Source: an uncultured Bacteroidota bacterium (GTDB lineage Bacteria; Bacteroidota; Bacteroidia; Bacteroidales; WCHB1-69). Taken from it: DNA of 64,000 nt. The position numbers and the translations under genes were made by a program. The notes below the pieces were generated by a model. That model searched no databases and had not been told where the DNA came from. It saw only the letters and a list, made by a program, of their open reading frames with translations. Positions 24,688 through 34,507 of this stretch are shown here, piece by piece (position 1 is the stretch's first letter; the number at the start of each line of letters is the position of its first letter). The stretch covers positions 21,067 through 85,066 of the forward strand of contig CADBQG010000003.1 of NCBI GenBank assembly GCA_902796805.1. Direction: 5' to 3'.

Positions 24688-27600
24688 ATGGCTATGATTA
24701 AAAAATTACTCGCAACTTTAGGAGTAATCATCCTGTTCGCCGGTGCGGCATTCTCACAGAGCCAGATTAAGGGTAAAGTGATAGACCAGACGAAATCACC
24801 TTTGGCATACACAAGGGTGTTTTTGAAGGTCGGAGACCGCGTTGTAAACATGGCTACGGCCGACGCGAACGGTGATTACACATTGTTCAACATCGATGCC
24901 GGAACTTACGATTTGGAGGCGGACGCTCAGATGACCTGCAAGAAGTCTCAGAAGAAGACAGGCGTGAACGTGCCGTCGAACCAGATTATGTTCATTGATT
25001 TCGAAATCGACTGCACATCAGATGTTGCTGAAGTCGTGATCACCTACGAGCCTCCGGTGTTCTCTGCCGACAACACTACGTCTTCAAGCCGTTTGTCGGG
25101 CGACAATGTGCGCAACACCCCCGGTCGTTCCGTGGAGTCAGCCCTCGCGAACTTGGAGGGTGTGTCGTCTGTGGACGGCAACATGTCGTCGGTGCGCGGT
25201 AACCGTTCCGACGGACAGCAGACCATTGTGGATGGTATGCGCGTGCGTGGCGGTACGGGTGTCTCGATGTCTTCCATCGAGGAGGTGCAGTTGATACAAG
25301 GCGGTGTGCCGGCCGAGTACGGCGACGGTACCTCTTTCACCGTCATCACCACAAAGCAGGCTCCCAAGGACTTCCACGGCTCATTCGAGTTGCGCGGCTC
25401 AATCGACGGATACAACAACTTCCTCGCGGCCGCTTCTGTTTCCGGTCCCCTGTTGAAGGGCAAGACCAAAAACGACCCCACAAGGATCGGATTCCTGTTC
25501 AGCGGTGAGGTTTCCTATACACACGACTACTCGCCTCTCCGCGGCGGCTACTGGGTTGCCAACGACGATGTGCTCGAGTCTATCATCGCGAACCCGATAC
25601 GCTACAGCCAGTCGGAATTCGGCGCTCACTACCTTGAGGCCGCATACCTCACAAGCGACGCCTTCCACAAAGAGCGCGTGCGCAAGAACGCCGGCTCATG
25701 GGACTATCTCGGACAGTTAAAGCTCGACTTCATCCTCGGAAAGAGACATAACATGAAACTCTCCCTCAGCGGCTCATACGAGTACATCAAAGGCAAGTCG
25801 TGGGGTATGACTTCGGCCCTCTTCAACAATTTCAACAACCCGATATCAACCTCGAGCATGGCCCGTGCGAACGCCCGCTTCAACCACCGCGTGATTACCG
25901 ACACTACTGGAAACGCGGTTCTCAAGAACCTCATGTATGACATCAACGTGTCGTACACACGTATCGACGGCCGCTCCTACGACGCTAACCACAAGGACAA
26001 CCTGTTCGAATACGGCTACCTCGGCCAGTTTACAACCAACAAAGTGAGGAGCTACTCGTACAACGACGAGCTCACAATCAATATAGACAGTGTGCCTGCG
26101 ATATTCTACAACGCCTACCAGTTCAACGGCTGGTGGGATTCTGTAGTAACATTCAGAATCCACCCCAACTACAACTGCAACCCCGTGCTCGCGCAATACA
26201 CACTCAACTTCCTCGACCGTTTCCCGACAGAGACCATTTATGACTACTACGGAACAACTATGATTCCATACGACCTTAACCTCTACCAGCAGTTCGGCGC
26301 CTTGAGGAACGGTGACAGCCCCGAGTCGATCTACTCGATGTACACATCGCCCGGCGTTGTACTCTCCGGCTACAGCAAGTCGTCGTCTGACCAGTTGGGC
26401 GTGAAGGCCAGTGTCTCGATGAACATCAAGGATCATGAGCTGAAGTTCGGTTACGACTTCGAGAAGCTGACATACCGCGGCTGGGGAATCTCCCCCACAG
26501 CACTGTGGCAGCTCATGCGCAACGAGACCAACTACCATATATCAGAGCTTGACCTCGACAACCCCATCATAAGCGACAACGGCGAAAACATCTATATTGA
26601 CTATAACCGTTTGAACAAACTCGAGGACCAGACAGTTTTCGACAGAAACCTTCGTACAGCCCTTGGAATGGATCCCAACGGTTCAGAATGGATTGACATC
26701 GACAACCTGACGCCGAACACTTTCGATGTGAGCATGTTCTCAGCTGAAGAGCTCCTGCTCGGAACCTCTTCCGGCGCCGGCTCACTTGTAAGCTACTATG
26801 GTTATGACTACACCGGAAAGAAGTACAACAAGAAGACAACAATCGACGACTTCTTCAACGGTGTTGACAAGAACGGACAGAAGACCTACCACATAGGCGC
26901 CTACGAGCCTATCTACATGGCATTCTACATCCAGGACAAGTTTGCCATAAACTCATTGCTTTTCAACATCGGTCTCCGTGTTGACCGTTTCGACGCGAAC
27001 CAGCCGGTGCTGAAGGACCCGTATCTTTTCCGCGAAGCCTATACCGTGGGCCAGCTCCGCAACATCAACAAGGATCTCAACTTTGTTGAGAACGCGACCA
27101 GCGACTGGGTTGTTTATTGTGCCGGAGAAAACGTTTACATGAGCGAGGCTGACATTGCCGCCGACGGTTTCACCGAAAATTCAATCATAGGTTACCGTTA
27201 CGGCGACACTTGGTACGACGCGAAAGGTAACATCGTTACAGACCCTGAGGCAGAGCTTTCCATGATCATGAGCCCTGTGCTCAAGAACGAGGTTAACCCT
27301 GAAGCCATCACAAAAGTTGAGGCCGCCGCTTTCACGGACTACAAGGCCCAATGGTCGGTGATGCCGCGTATCTCCTTCTCTTTTCCTGTAAGCGACAACT
27401 CATTGTTCTACGCACACTACAACATCATAACCTCACGTCCAACAAACCTGCAGATTTCGCCTGTTGACTACATGTTCATCTCAAGGCGTAACTCCGCAAG
27501 CAACATTGTGTACAACCCGAGCATGAAGCCGCAGCAGAGTATCGACTACGAAATCGGTTTCCGTCAGAAGATCGGTGCGCGTTCAGCCATCAGCATCAGC

Positions 27601-28473
27601 GCATACTATTCCGAAAAGCGTAACCAGATTCAGGCGTACCGCTTCTCGGGCGCATATCCGAACACTTACTATTCGTTCCAGAACATAGACTTCGGAACAG
27701 TTCAAGGTTTCACATTCTCATACAAGATGAACAGGACCAAGAATATGACACTTTCTGCCAACTACACACTCCAGTTCGCGAAGGGTACCGGTTCAAGCTC
27801 GCAGTCGCAGCTGTCGATTATCGCTTCCGGCCAGCCGAACCTCAGAACCCTCACCAACCTTTCATTCGACCAGCGTCACAGAATCGGTGTCAACTTCGAC
27901 TATCGTTTCGAGAGCGGCCTGAACTACGACGGCCCGAAGTCTGAGAAAGTGAAGATTGTTGACGGCAAGGAGACTGTTAAGACGATAGAGTGGCTTGCCA
28001 ACACCGGATTCTCGTTCTTGTTCTCGGCTGCTTCAGGAACACCGTACACACGTTCCAGCACGCCTTATTCAACCATCGTTTCGGGAACACGTTCAACACT
28101 TTCCGGTTCTATAAACGGCTCGAACCTTCCTTGGCAGTACCAGGCCGACCTGCGTATAGACAAGACCTTCATGTTCAACTTCAACAAGAACAAGAAGGAC
28201 GAGAACGGCAAGGCGAAGGCAGCGAAGATGGGCTATGTTACTGTTTACATTGACATCCAGAACCTCTTCAACTTCAAGAACGTGATTTCAGTTTACGACT
28301 ACACAGGCAACCCCGACGACGACGGTTACCTCTCGGCTGCCACTTACCAGCAGCAGATCAACTCCCAGATCTATGTTCCCGCATACATAAACTACTACCA
28401 GATGAGGATGCAGACACCTTATAACTACAGCCGTCCATTCCGTGCAAGTTTGGGTGTCCAGTTCGGATTTTAA
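24688..28473 (+). CDS. TonB-dependent receptor with N-terminal carboxypeptidase-like domain, no SusD partner
   Basis: A 1261-residue outer-membrane receptor. Signal peptide to about residue 24 (LFAGAAFSQ). A carboxypeptidase-regulatory-like domain follows (~26-110; IKGKVIDQTKSPLAYTRVFL), then a TonB-box-like stretch EVVITYEPPVF. The plug domain (~125-245) has RNTPGRSVESALANLEGV, VRGNRSDGQQTIVDGMRVRG and the end QGGVPAEYGDGTSFTVIT. The remainder is a large barrel ending FRASLGVQFGF. The plug wording differs from SusC-type receptors and no SusD gene follows. TonB receptors use inner-membrane energy to move a ligand or to gate the barrel. A second ATG at 24694 is an equally possible start. It is the first gene of a three-gene operon. 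Confidence 0.92.
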   Translation: MAMIKKLLATLGVIILFAGAAFSQSQIKGKVIDQTKSPLAYTRVFLKVGDRVVNMATADANGDYTLFNIDAGTYDLEADAQMTCKKSQKKTGVNVPSNQIMFIDFEIDCTSDVAEVVITYEPPVFSADNTTSSSRLSGDNVRNTPGRSVESALANLEGVSSVDGNMSSVRGNRSDGQQTIVDGMRVRGGTGVSMSSIEEVQLIQGGVPAEYGDGTSFTVITTKQAPKDFHGSFELRGSIDGYNNFLAAASVSGPLLKGKTKNDPTRIGFLFSGEVSYTHDYSPLRGGYWVANDDVLESIIANPIRYSQSEFGAHYLEAAYLTSDAFHKERVRKNAGSWDYLGQLKLDFILGKRHNMKLSLSGSYEYIKGKSWGMTSALFNNFNNPISTSSMARANARFNHRVITDTTGNAVLKNLMYDINVSYTRIDGRSYDANHKDNLFEYGYLGQFTTNKVRSYSYNDELTINIDSVPAIFYNAYQFNGWWDSVVTFRIHPNYNCNPVLAQYTLNFLDRFPTETIYDYYGTTMIPYDLNLYQQFGALRNGDSPESIYSMYTSPGVVLSGYSKSSSDQLGVKASVSMNIKDHELKFGYDFEKLTYRGWGISPTALWQLMRNETNYHISELDLDNPIISDNGENIYIDYNRLNKLEDQTVFDRNLRTALGMDPNGSEWIDIDNLTPNTFDVSMFSAEELLLGTSSGAGSLVSYYGYDYTGKKYNKKTTIDDFFNGVDKNGQKTYHIGAYEPIYMAFYIQDKFAINSLLFNIGLRVDRFDANQPVLKDPYLFREAYTVGQLRNINKDLNFVENATSDWVVYCAGENVYMSEADIAADGFTENSIIGYRYGDTWYDAKGNIVTDPEAELSMIMSPVLKNEVNPEAITKVEAAAFTDYKAQWSVMPRISFSFPVSDNSLFYAHYNIITSRPTNLQISPVDYMFISRRNSASNIVYNPSMKPQQSIDYEIGFRQKIGARSAISISAYYSEKRNQIQAYRFSGAYPNTYYSFQNIDFGTVQGFTFSYKMNRTKNMTLSANYTLQFAKGTGSSSQSQLSIIASGQPNLRTLTNLSFDQRHRIGVNFDYRFESGLNYDGPKSEKVKIVDGKETVKTIEWLANTGFSFLFSAASGTPYTRSSTPYSTIVSGTRSTLSGSINGSNLPWQYQADLRIDKTFMFNFNKNKKDENGKAKAAKMGYVTVYIDIQNLFNFKNVISVYDYTGNPDDDGYLSAATYQQQINSQIYVPAYINYYQMRMQTPYNYSRPFRASLGVQFGF

Positions 28474-28498
28474 TCAATAGAAAAAAAATAAAAGATAT

Positions 28499-31400
28499 AT
28501 GAAAAGTATTAAACAAATTTTCTGCTTGACACTTCTGACGGTGCTGCTGGCCTCCGGCTCGCTGCACGCCGAAAAGGTAAAGGGAGTGGTTAAACGTTCT
28601 TCCTCATCGAAGCCCGCAGAATCAGCTACTTGTCTTCCGGCAACGAGTTCCAACGAGCTTACGGTGAACAATGTGCGCGCCTACATAGAGACAGGCGGTA
28701 CGATGTGGTTCAAGGAAGTTTCAGAATACGAGGTTCCCAAAGGATCTGGAAAGACTTCCATGTTCTCATCAGGTCTTTGGATCGGCGGTCTGGACGTGAA
28801 CGGCCAGCTCAAGCTCGCTGCTGTGCGTTTCAGGCAGTTGGGTGACGACTACTGGACTGGCCCGCTCAAGATCACCGGCGCCAGCACCACGCAGTCCACA
28901 TGTATCAAATTCGACAAGCTTTTCAAGATCACGCGTGCCGAGGTTGACGACCACATTTCGAGTTACAACACCTCAGGATACGTTATGCCGTCGAGCATCG
29001 CCAACTGGCCAGCCCACGGCGACGAGGGCTATTCATACTATCTCGCTCCTTTCAAGGATGTGAATGAGAACGGTGTGTATGACCCCGAAAACGGCGACTA
29101 TCCGTACTATGATGTGAACAACGACCTCTGTCCGTGGACGGAGCAGAACATCGCGTTGGCCGCGAAGCACGAGCTGCCGAGAACCCCTGAGGACATCCTC
29201 TACTACGGCGACAACTGGCAGAACTCCAACGGTATGATCTATTCAGACCATGTGCTCAAAGGCGACGAGACACTTTTCTGGATATTCAACGACAACGCCG
29301 GTCCGCACACCGAATCGAAAGGCCCCGCCATCGGCCTTGAAATCCGCGGCCAGGCTTTTGGTTTTTCTACAAACGACGAGTTGAACAACATGACTTTCTA
29401 CTCATACGAAATCATCAACCGTTCTACTTACACCCTTACCAACACCTATTTCTCACAGTGGACTGACCCTGACCTCGGTTTTGCAGAGGACGACTTTGTA
29501 GGCTGTGACGTTTCAAGAGGTTTGGGATACTGCTACAACGGCTCCAACGTTGACGGTTCCGGCCAAAGCTGGGCTTACGGAGATCAGCCGCCTGCAGTTG
29601 GTGTGGACTTCTTCCAGGGACCGTATATGGACCCGGATGGTCGCGACAACCCGAAATTCTACCAGGACAGCGCGATTTATGAAGACTATTGTAAGAAATT
29701 CGTCGGCAACACCGTTAACCCGGCCGACCAGATGGCCATCAACGGTGTGAACTTCGGCGACAGCATCGTTGACAACGAGCGTTTCGGTATGAGAAGGTTC
29801 GTGTTCCACAACAACTCGAGCGGTCCTGTAGGCGACCCGAGCGTTGCTTTTGAGTACTATAACCTGTTGCAGGGTATATGGAAGGACAACACCAAGATGC
29901 GTTTCGGCGGCAACGCCCATGCGTCTAACGGTGGTAACGGCCCCGCCTGCGACTTCATGTTCCCGGGTCTTTCGGATCCGTGTAACTGGGGAACCCAGGG
30001 CGAGACTCCTCCTGCAATCCCGGGTAACCAGGGATGGACTGAACAGGCTGTGGGCAACGCGCCCGCCGACCGTCGTATAATGCAGTCAGCCGGCCCGTTC
30101 ACCTTGAAACCCGGTTCCGTCAACTACATCACAGTGGGTATTCCATGGGCACGTGCCGCTCAGGGTGGCGCCATGGCTTCTGTAGAGCTCCTCAAACGCG
30201 CCGACGACAAGTGCCAGCTTCTGTTCGAGAACTGCTTCAAGACACTCGACGGCCCCGACGCTCCGGATGTAACTATCCGTGAGCTCGAGAACGAGTTGAT
30301 ACTCTACATCTCGAACAACAACCCGAGAAGAAACAACTATCATGAGACATATTCTGAGATCGACCCGAGAATCCCGAGAACTGTTGAGTCAACAAAGCTT
30401 GTTGAACTTCAGGATTCAGTGATGGCCTACACAGCCGACGCACGCGATACAGTCATCTATACAACAAAGTATGAAACTGTAACAACCATTGACACTCTTT
30501 CAACAAAAGACCGTTCATACGTTTTCGAAGGTTATCAGATTTACCAATTGAAGAGCGCTTCAGTAAGTGTTACCGACCTTGACGACGCCAACAAGGCACG
30601 TCTCGTTGCGCAGTGCGACATCCAAAACGACGCCAAGCAGCTTATCAACTGGATTTACAACGACGCTCTCGGCACCTCAGTTGCCACAGAGATGGTTAAC
30701 GGTGCAAATGCCGGCATATCCCACTCATTCAGAATCACAGAAGACAAGTTTGCAACCGGTACTAACCCGCAGCTTGTGAACCATAAGGAGTACTACTTCT
30801 TAGTTATTGCCTACGGTTACAACCAATACAAGAAATTCAGTCTTGACGCCGACAACCTCGACGGCCAGACGACAACCTATCTTGCAGGTCGCCGCAACAT
30901 CGAAGTTGCAGTGGGTATTCCTCACAAGCCGGTTGAGAGCATCCTCAATTCAAAATACGGCGACGTGCCTATGATTACCCGTATCGAAGGTCAGGGCAAC
31001 GGCGGCTTCTACCTCGATATGACCGACGAGTCGCGCGAGAAGATTCTTGCAAACAATGTTTACAACAACATCCAGTACAAGAACAACTACGGTCCGCTTA
31101 ACATCCAGGTTGTTGACCCGTTGAAGGTTAAGCCTTACGACTACACCATCAAGTTCCTCCCCAACGACGTTTCAGAGGATGTAAACGACAGCACAATGTG
31201 GCAGTTGACAATCTCCGACGAGGTAACCGACGAGGAGCTGAATGAGATGGGGCTCGAGAGGACAATAACAGCCGCTATGCCTATCAGCATGACTAACGAA
31301 CAGTTGTTCCTCGACTTGGGTATCTCAATATCAATCAAGAACGCCAACTTCAAGGTTTACCAGGCCAACCTTGACGAGCACATCATGAGCGGTGACGGTT

Positions 31401-33208
31401 ACACGTTCGCTAACACTTCATACTATGCGCAGCCCGACATGCTCGGCTCGGAGATTACGTTCTCTGACGACATTCCATGGCTCACCGGCTTGGTTGACAG
31501 GGAGGGTGACTATCCTGCAAACTGGATACGTTCAGGCCAGCAAGTTTCGCTTCAGCACTGGCAGGGAAGCGGCGGTGTACAGGAGGGTGCTTCCGCTGAC
31601 TACAATCTGTGGCGTTCAGAAGACGCGTTCAACCTCTTCACATATTCTCCTCCTGGAAAGTCTGCTGAAGTAGTTCGTGGTTTCATGGATCCCAATCAGC
31701 AGTTCGAGAACATGGTTTACGGTACTTGGGCTCCTTATCCTCTTTCTTCCCCGTATGACGGAGGTCCGAAGGCTAAGTATCTTGTTGAAGACAATACAAG
31801 GTATCAGAATAACCCGACGTCGGAGCCTCTCAACAACTACTACGATTTCAGGCAAGTTGCCGGCATACCGAACCGTGGCGGTTACAACCAGACTCTAACG
31901 AACCTCTATTCAGTGGACATAGTGTTGACTCCCGACCAGAGCCTCTGGACACGCGCCTTGGTTCTCGAGTCAGGTTCTTCAAAGTCAACGGATGATTATT
32001 CTGTAACCCAGAACTTCAACGGACAGACTTACAAGAACATACGTCATGAACCTAAGAATTGTCCTTCAGTGGGCAAGGACGGTCGGCCTGACAACAGCGG
32101 AACAACAGGTTTCGGATGGTTCCCGGGATATGCAATCAATGTTGAAACAGGCGAGAGGCTGAATATTATGTTCGCCGAGAACTCAACCGACGAGTTGAAC
32201 AATGGTAACGACATGATATTCAACCCTACAGATGTCTACGCGTATGCCCGCGACCCAAGGGCTGACACTTTCCTGTTGGACGAAGAAGGCAATAAGATTG
32301 AACTCTCCGAAACCCAGTTCGATAACTTACGCGATTCATATGGTTTGGTTTATGGTGAGCCTTCAAACGGCGGACGTCACTATGTATATATCCTTGGAAG
32401 CTCTGGCAACACTGCCAACACTTTCTATACATATTCATCGAGAAAGCGTAACTACAATGATTCAGAATCAAGGGTGTCGGCTCAGGGAGTACAGCATGGC
32501 GGCAGGTTCACCGGCAGCAATGGTGTTGAATACCCTTACTATGAGTGCGGTCCATACGATGAGTGCACTTGGGTGTGCGAGAAGTTCAAAACTTTGGGCA
32601 ACGAGTACGCCTCAAATCAGCGAAAGTCACGCAAGATGCAGATTTTCAACAATGTGATGTACACCAGCATTCCTATGCCTACGCAGATGAACAGAGACAG
32701 GTGGCTTGCCTCTGACGCGACCATCAAGTTGCGCGTGTCTCGTCCTTACATGAGATATTCATCGAGGTGGTATGACAACGTGTCGCAGGCTCCATACGCC
32801 GACCAGAACGACGGCTATCCGATGTACAGCTTCACAACCAAGAACGTTTCTCCCGAGAAGATCGAGAAGGCAGAGGTTGTTGACAACATGTTGCAGGAAA
32901 TCAACATTGTTCCGAACCCGTACTACGGATTCTCGACCTACGAGCACAACGCTCTTCAGAACTACATCCGCATTGTCAACCTTCCTACGAGATGTACAAT
33001 CTCGATTTACACGGTCAACGGTACGTTGATCAGGACACTGACAAAGGGTACAGACGCCCAGTCGTTTGTTGAATGGGATTTGAAGAACCATGCCAACATT
33101 CCGATTGCCAGCGGTGTTTACATCATACATGTGAAGGCCGACGGTTACGGCGAGCGTACTCTGAGATTCTTCTGCAATATGCGTCCTACTGACTTGAATG
33201 GTTTCTAA
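28499..33208 (+). CDS. Giant exported protein (1569 aa) with T9SS-like C-terminal domain
   Basis: A signal peptide (MKSIKQIFCLTLLTVLLASGSLHA) is followed by ~1440 residues rich in Asn, Asp, Tyr and Gly with no catalytic motif I recognise. Near residue 60-125 is NNVRAYIETGGTMWF and SGLWIGGLDVNGQLKLAA. At 187-200 is DVNENGVYDPENGD, a dockerin/EF-hand-like calcium loop. The last ~100 residues resemble a T9SS type A sorting domain (NIVPNPYYGF, CTISIYTVNGTLIRTL, IASGVYIIHVKADGYG). Unlike standard ones, it continues past the last strand with CNMRPTDLNGF. It is probably surface-exposed or part of an outer-membrane complex. It begins 25 bp after the TonB receptor with an A-rich leader and precedes the PorV-like gene by 27 bp. 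Function unknown. Confidence 0.85.
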   Translation: MKSIKQIFCLTLLTVLLASGSLHAEKVKGVVKRSSSSKPAESATCLPATSSNELTVNNVRAYIETGGTMWFKEVSEYEVPKGSGKTSMFSSGLWIGGLDVNGQLKLAAVRFRQLGDDYWTGPLKITGASTTQSTCIKFDKLFKITRAEVDDHISSYNTSGYVMPSSIANWPAHGDEGYSYYLAPFKDVNENGVYDPENGDYPYYDVNNDLCPWTEQNIALAAKHELPRTPEDILYYGDNWQNSNGMIYSDHVLKGDETLFWIFNDNAGPHTESKGPAIGLEIRGQAFGFSTNDELNNMTFYSYEIINRSTYTLTNTYFSQWTDPDLGFAEDDFVGCDVSRGLGYCYNGSNVDGSGQSWAYGDQPPAVGVDFFQGPYMDPDGRDNPKFYQDSAIYEDYCKKFVGNTVNPADQMAINGVNFGDSIVDNERFGMRRFVFHNNSSGPVGDPSVAFEYYNLLQGIWKDNTKMRFGGNAHASNGGNGPACDFMFPGLSDPCNWGTQGETPPAIPGNQGWTEQAVGNAPADRRIMQSAGPFTLKPGSVNYITVGIPWARAAQGGAMASVELLKRADDKCQLLFENCFKTLDGPDAPDVTIRELENELILYISNNNPRRNNYHETYSEIDPRIPRTVESTKLVELQDSVMAYTADARDTVIYTTKYETVTTIDTLSTKDRSYVFEGYQIYQLKSASVSVTDLDDANKARLVAQCDIQNDAKQLINWIYNDALGTSVATEMVNGANAGISHSFRITEDKFATGTNPQLVNHKEYYFLVIAYGYNQYKKFSLDADNLDGQTTTYLAGRRNIEVAVGIPHKPVESILNSKYGDVPMITRIEGQGNGGFYLDMTDESREKILANNVYNNIQYKNNYGPLNIQVVDPLKVKPYDYTIKFLPNDVSEDVNDSTMWQLTISDEVTDEELNEMGLERTITAAMPISMTNEQLFLDLGISISIKNANFKVYQANLDEHIMSGDGYTFANTSYYAQPDMLGSEITFSDDIPWLTGLVDREGDYPANWIRSGQQVSLQHWQGSGGVQEGASADYNLWRSEDAFNLFTYSPPGKSAEVVRGFMDPNQQFENMVYGTWAPYPLSSPYDGGPKAKYLVEDNTRYQNNPTSEPLNNYYDFRQVAGIPNRGGYNQTLTNLYSVDIVLTPDQSLWTRALVLESGSSKSTDDYSVTQNFNGQTYKNIRHEPKNCPSVGKDGRPDNSGTTGFGWFPGYAINVETGERLNIMFAENSTDELNNGNDMIFNPTDVYAYARDPRADTFLLDEEGNKIELSETQFDNLRDSYGLVYGEPSNGGRHYVYILGSSGNTANTFYTYSSRKRNYNDSESRVSAQGVQHGGRFTGSNGVEYPYYECGPYDECTWVCEKFKTLGNEYASNQRKSRKMQIFNNVMYTSIPMPTQMNRDRWLASDATIKLRVSRPYMRYSSRWYDNVSQAPYADQNDGYPMYSFTTKNVSPEKIEKAEVVDNMLQEINIVPNPYYGFSTYEHNALQNYIRIVNLPTRCTISIYTVNGTLIRTLTKGTDAQSFVEWDLKNHANIPIASGVYIIHVKADGYGERTLRFFCNMRPTDLNGF

Positions 33209-33235
33209 AATTATTAATCAAAAAAATCAGACAAT

Positions 33236-34417
33236 ATGAAAAATACATATAAAACGTTAATAATTTGCACCATCATAGCTCTGTTGTCTGCAAGTGCCAT
33301 GCCGGCATTTGCAGGTAACAGGGACCGTTCCGGTCAGGCCGGTGCATCTCACTTGCTTATCGACCCATGGGCTCGTACAAGCGGTTTGGCCGGTGCAGGT
33401 GTTGCCGAAGTACGCGGTTTGGAATCAATATTTTCAAACGTTGCAGGTCTCACGAGTGTCAGGAAAACGGAGCTTGCATTCAACAGGACACAATATCTTG
33501 TGGGTTCCAATTGCGGTATCAGCATCAATTCCATGGCGATTGCACAGAAATTGGGAAAGAAGAAGGATTTCGGTGTTATAGGCGTATCTTTCTTTTCGCA
33601 GAATTTCGGAAATGTAACAATCACCACTCCCGACCAGCCTGAAGGCGGTCTTGGTACGTTCAGCCCGAGACTTAACTACATTGGTCTTCACTATGCCAAG
33701 TCGTTCAACAACTTCATCAAGGGAGGTGTCTCGTTGAAGATTATCACTGAGAGTATCTCCGACTCGAGGGCAACCGGCTTTGCAATTGATGCAGGTGTTC
33801 AGTACATCACAGGCAAGTTCGAGAACTTCAAGATTGGTGTTACATTGAAGAACATCGGTCTTCCGATGCGTTACAAGGGCGACGGTCTTTCAATCCGCGC
33901 GCAGATCCCAAGCCAGGAGTTCGAGCAGACCCTTGAAATGCGCTCGGCAGAATTCGAGATGCCGTCGTTGCTCTCAATCGGTATATCCTACGACCTTCTG
34001 TTCTTCGGAGGCGAATATGCCGACATGACGAGGGATGAACTCGCAGAAGAGGGTTTGACACGCGACGACGCGATGCACAGAATCACCTTCGCAGGAGCTT
34101 TCACGGCTAACTCCTACACCCGCGACGTCTTCTCCTTGGGCATAGAATACGGTTTCAGGAATCTGTTCATGATCCGTGCTGGCTACGGACTCGAGAGCGT
34201 TGGCAAGGGAGCAGCCGAGATGAACGAGAAAGCTGCGATACTCTTCAACAGCGACTCGTTCTTTGCAGGCCCCGCAGTAGGTGCCACAGCCGTTGTGCCT
34301 TTGACAAAGGAGCGCAAGAACCACACCGTAGGTCCGAGAATCTATTTCGACTATGGCTACAGGTTCACGAACAAGTGGAGAGGCAACCATTACATGGGTA
34401 TAAAGGTTACTTTGTAA
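33236..34417 (+). CDS. PorV/PorQ-family outer-membrane barrel protein
   Basis: A 393-residue protein with a signal peptide (ending MPAFAG). The PorV/UPF0164 opening is HLLIDPWARTSGLAGAGVAEVRGLESIFSNVAG, equivalent to the family's 'A-R-x-x-x-x-G-A-x-x-A...N-P-A-G' layout. Alternating barrel strands and a closing strand (HYMGIKVTL) follow. PorV of the T9SS is a FadL-like barrel that accepts cargo from the translocon and hands it to the attachment complex. This copy is tied by operon to a TonB receptor and a giant T9SS-like protein rather than to por genes, so a dedicated role is inferred. A terminator follows at 34452. Confidence 0.85.
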   Translation: MKNTYKTLIICTIIALLSASAMPAFAGNRDRSGQAGASHLLIDPWARTSGLAGAGVAEVRGLESIFSNVAGLTSVRKTELAFNRTQYLVGSNCGISINSMAIAQKLGKKKDFGVIGVSFFSQNFGNVTITTPDQPEGGLGTFSPRLNYIGLHYAKSFNNFIKGGVSLKIITESISDSRATGFAIDAGVQYITGKFENFKIGVTLKNIGLPMRYKGDGLSIRAQIPSQEFEQTLEMRSAEFEMPSLLSIGISYDLLFFGGEYADMTRDELAEEGLTRDDAMHRITFAGAFTANSYTRDVFSLGIEYGFRNLFMIRAGYGLESVGKGAAEMNEKAAILFNSDSFFAGPAVGATAVVPLTKERKNHTVGPRIYFDYGYRFTNKWRGNHYMGIKVTL

Positions 34418-34451
34418 GAAACTATAATTCTTAAATATTTTAGTCTAATTT

Positions 34452-34482
34452 AATAGAAGAGACTTTCACAGTCTCTTCTATT
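34452..34482. terminator. Perfect 13-bp hairpin ending the three-gene operon
   Basis: AATAGAAGAGACT (34452-34464) and AGTCTCTTCTATT (34470-34482) are perfect complements around a 5-nt loop. The tract after the stem is TTTGTG, a weak U-run, so termination may be partial. It lies between the PorV-like gene and greA. Confidence 0.8.
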
Positions 34483-34507
34483 TGTGTAAATAAGTCGATT
34501 ACTAATT

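Noticed and set aside
24688-34417. SusC/SusD polysaccharide-utilisation locus
   Set aside because: The receptor lacks a SusD partner, and no glycoside hydrolase, regulator or sulfatase is present; the plug wording is not SusC-like.
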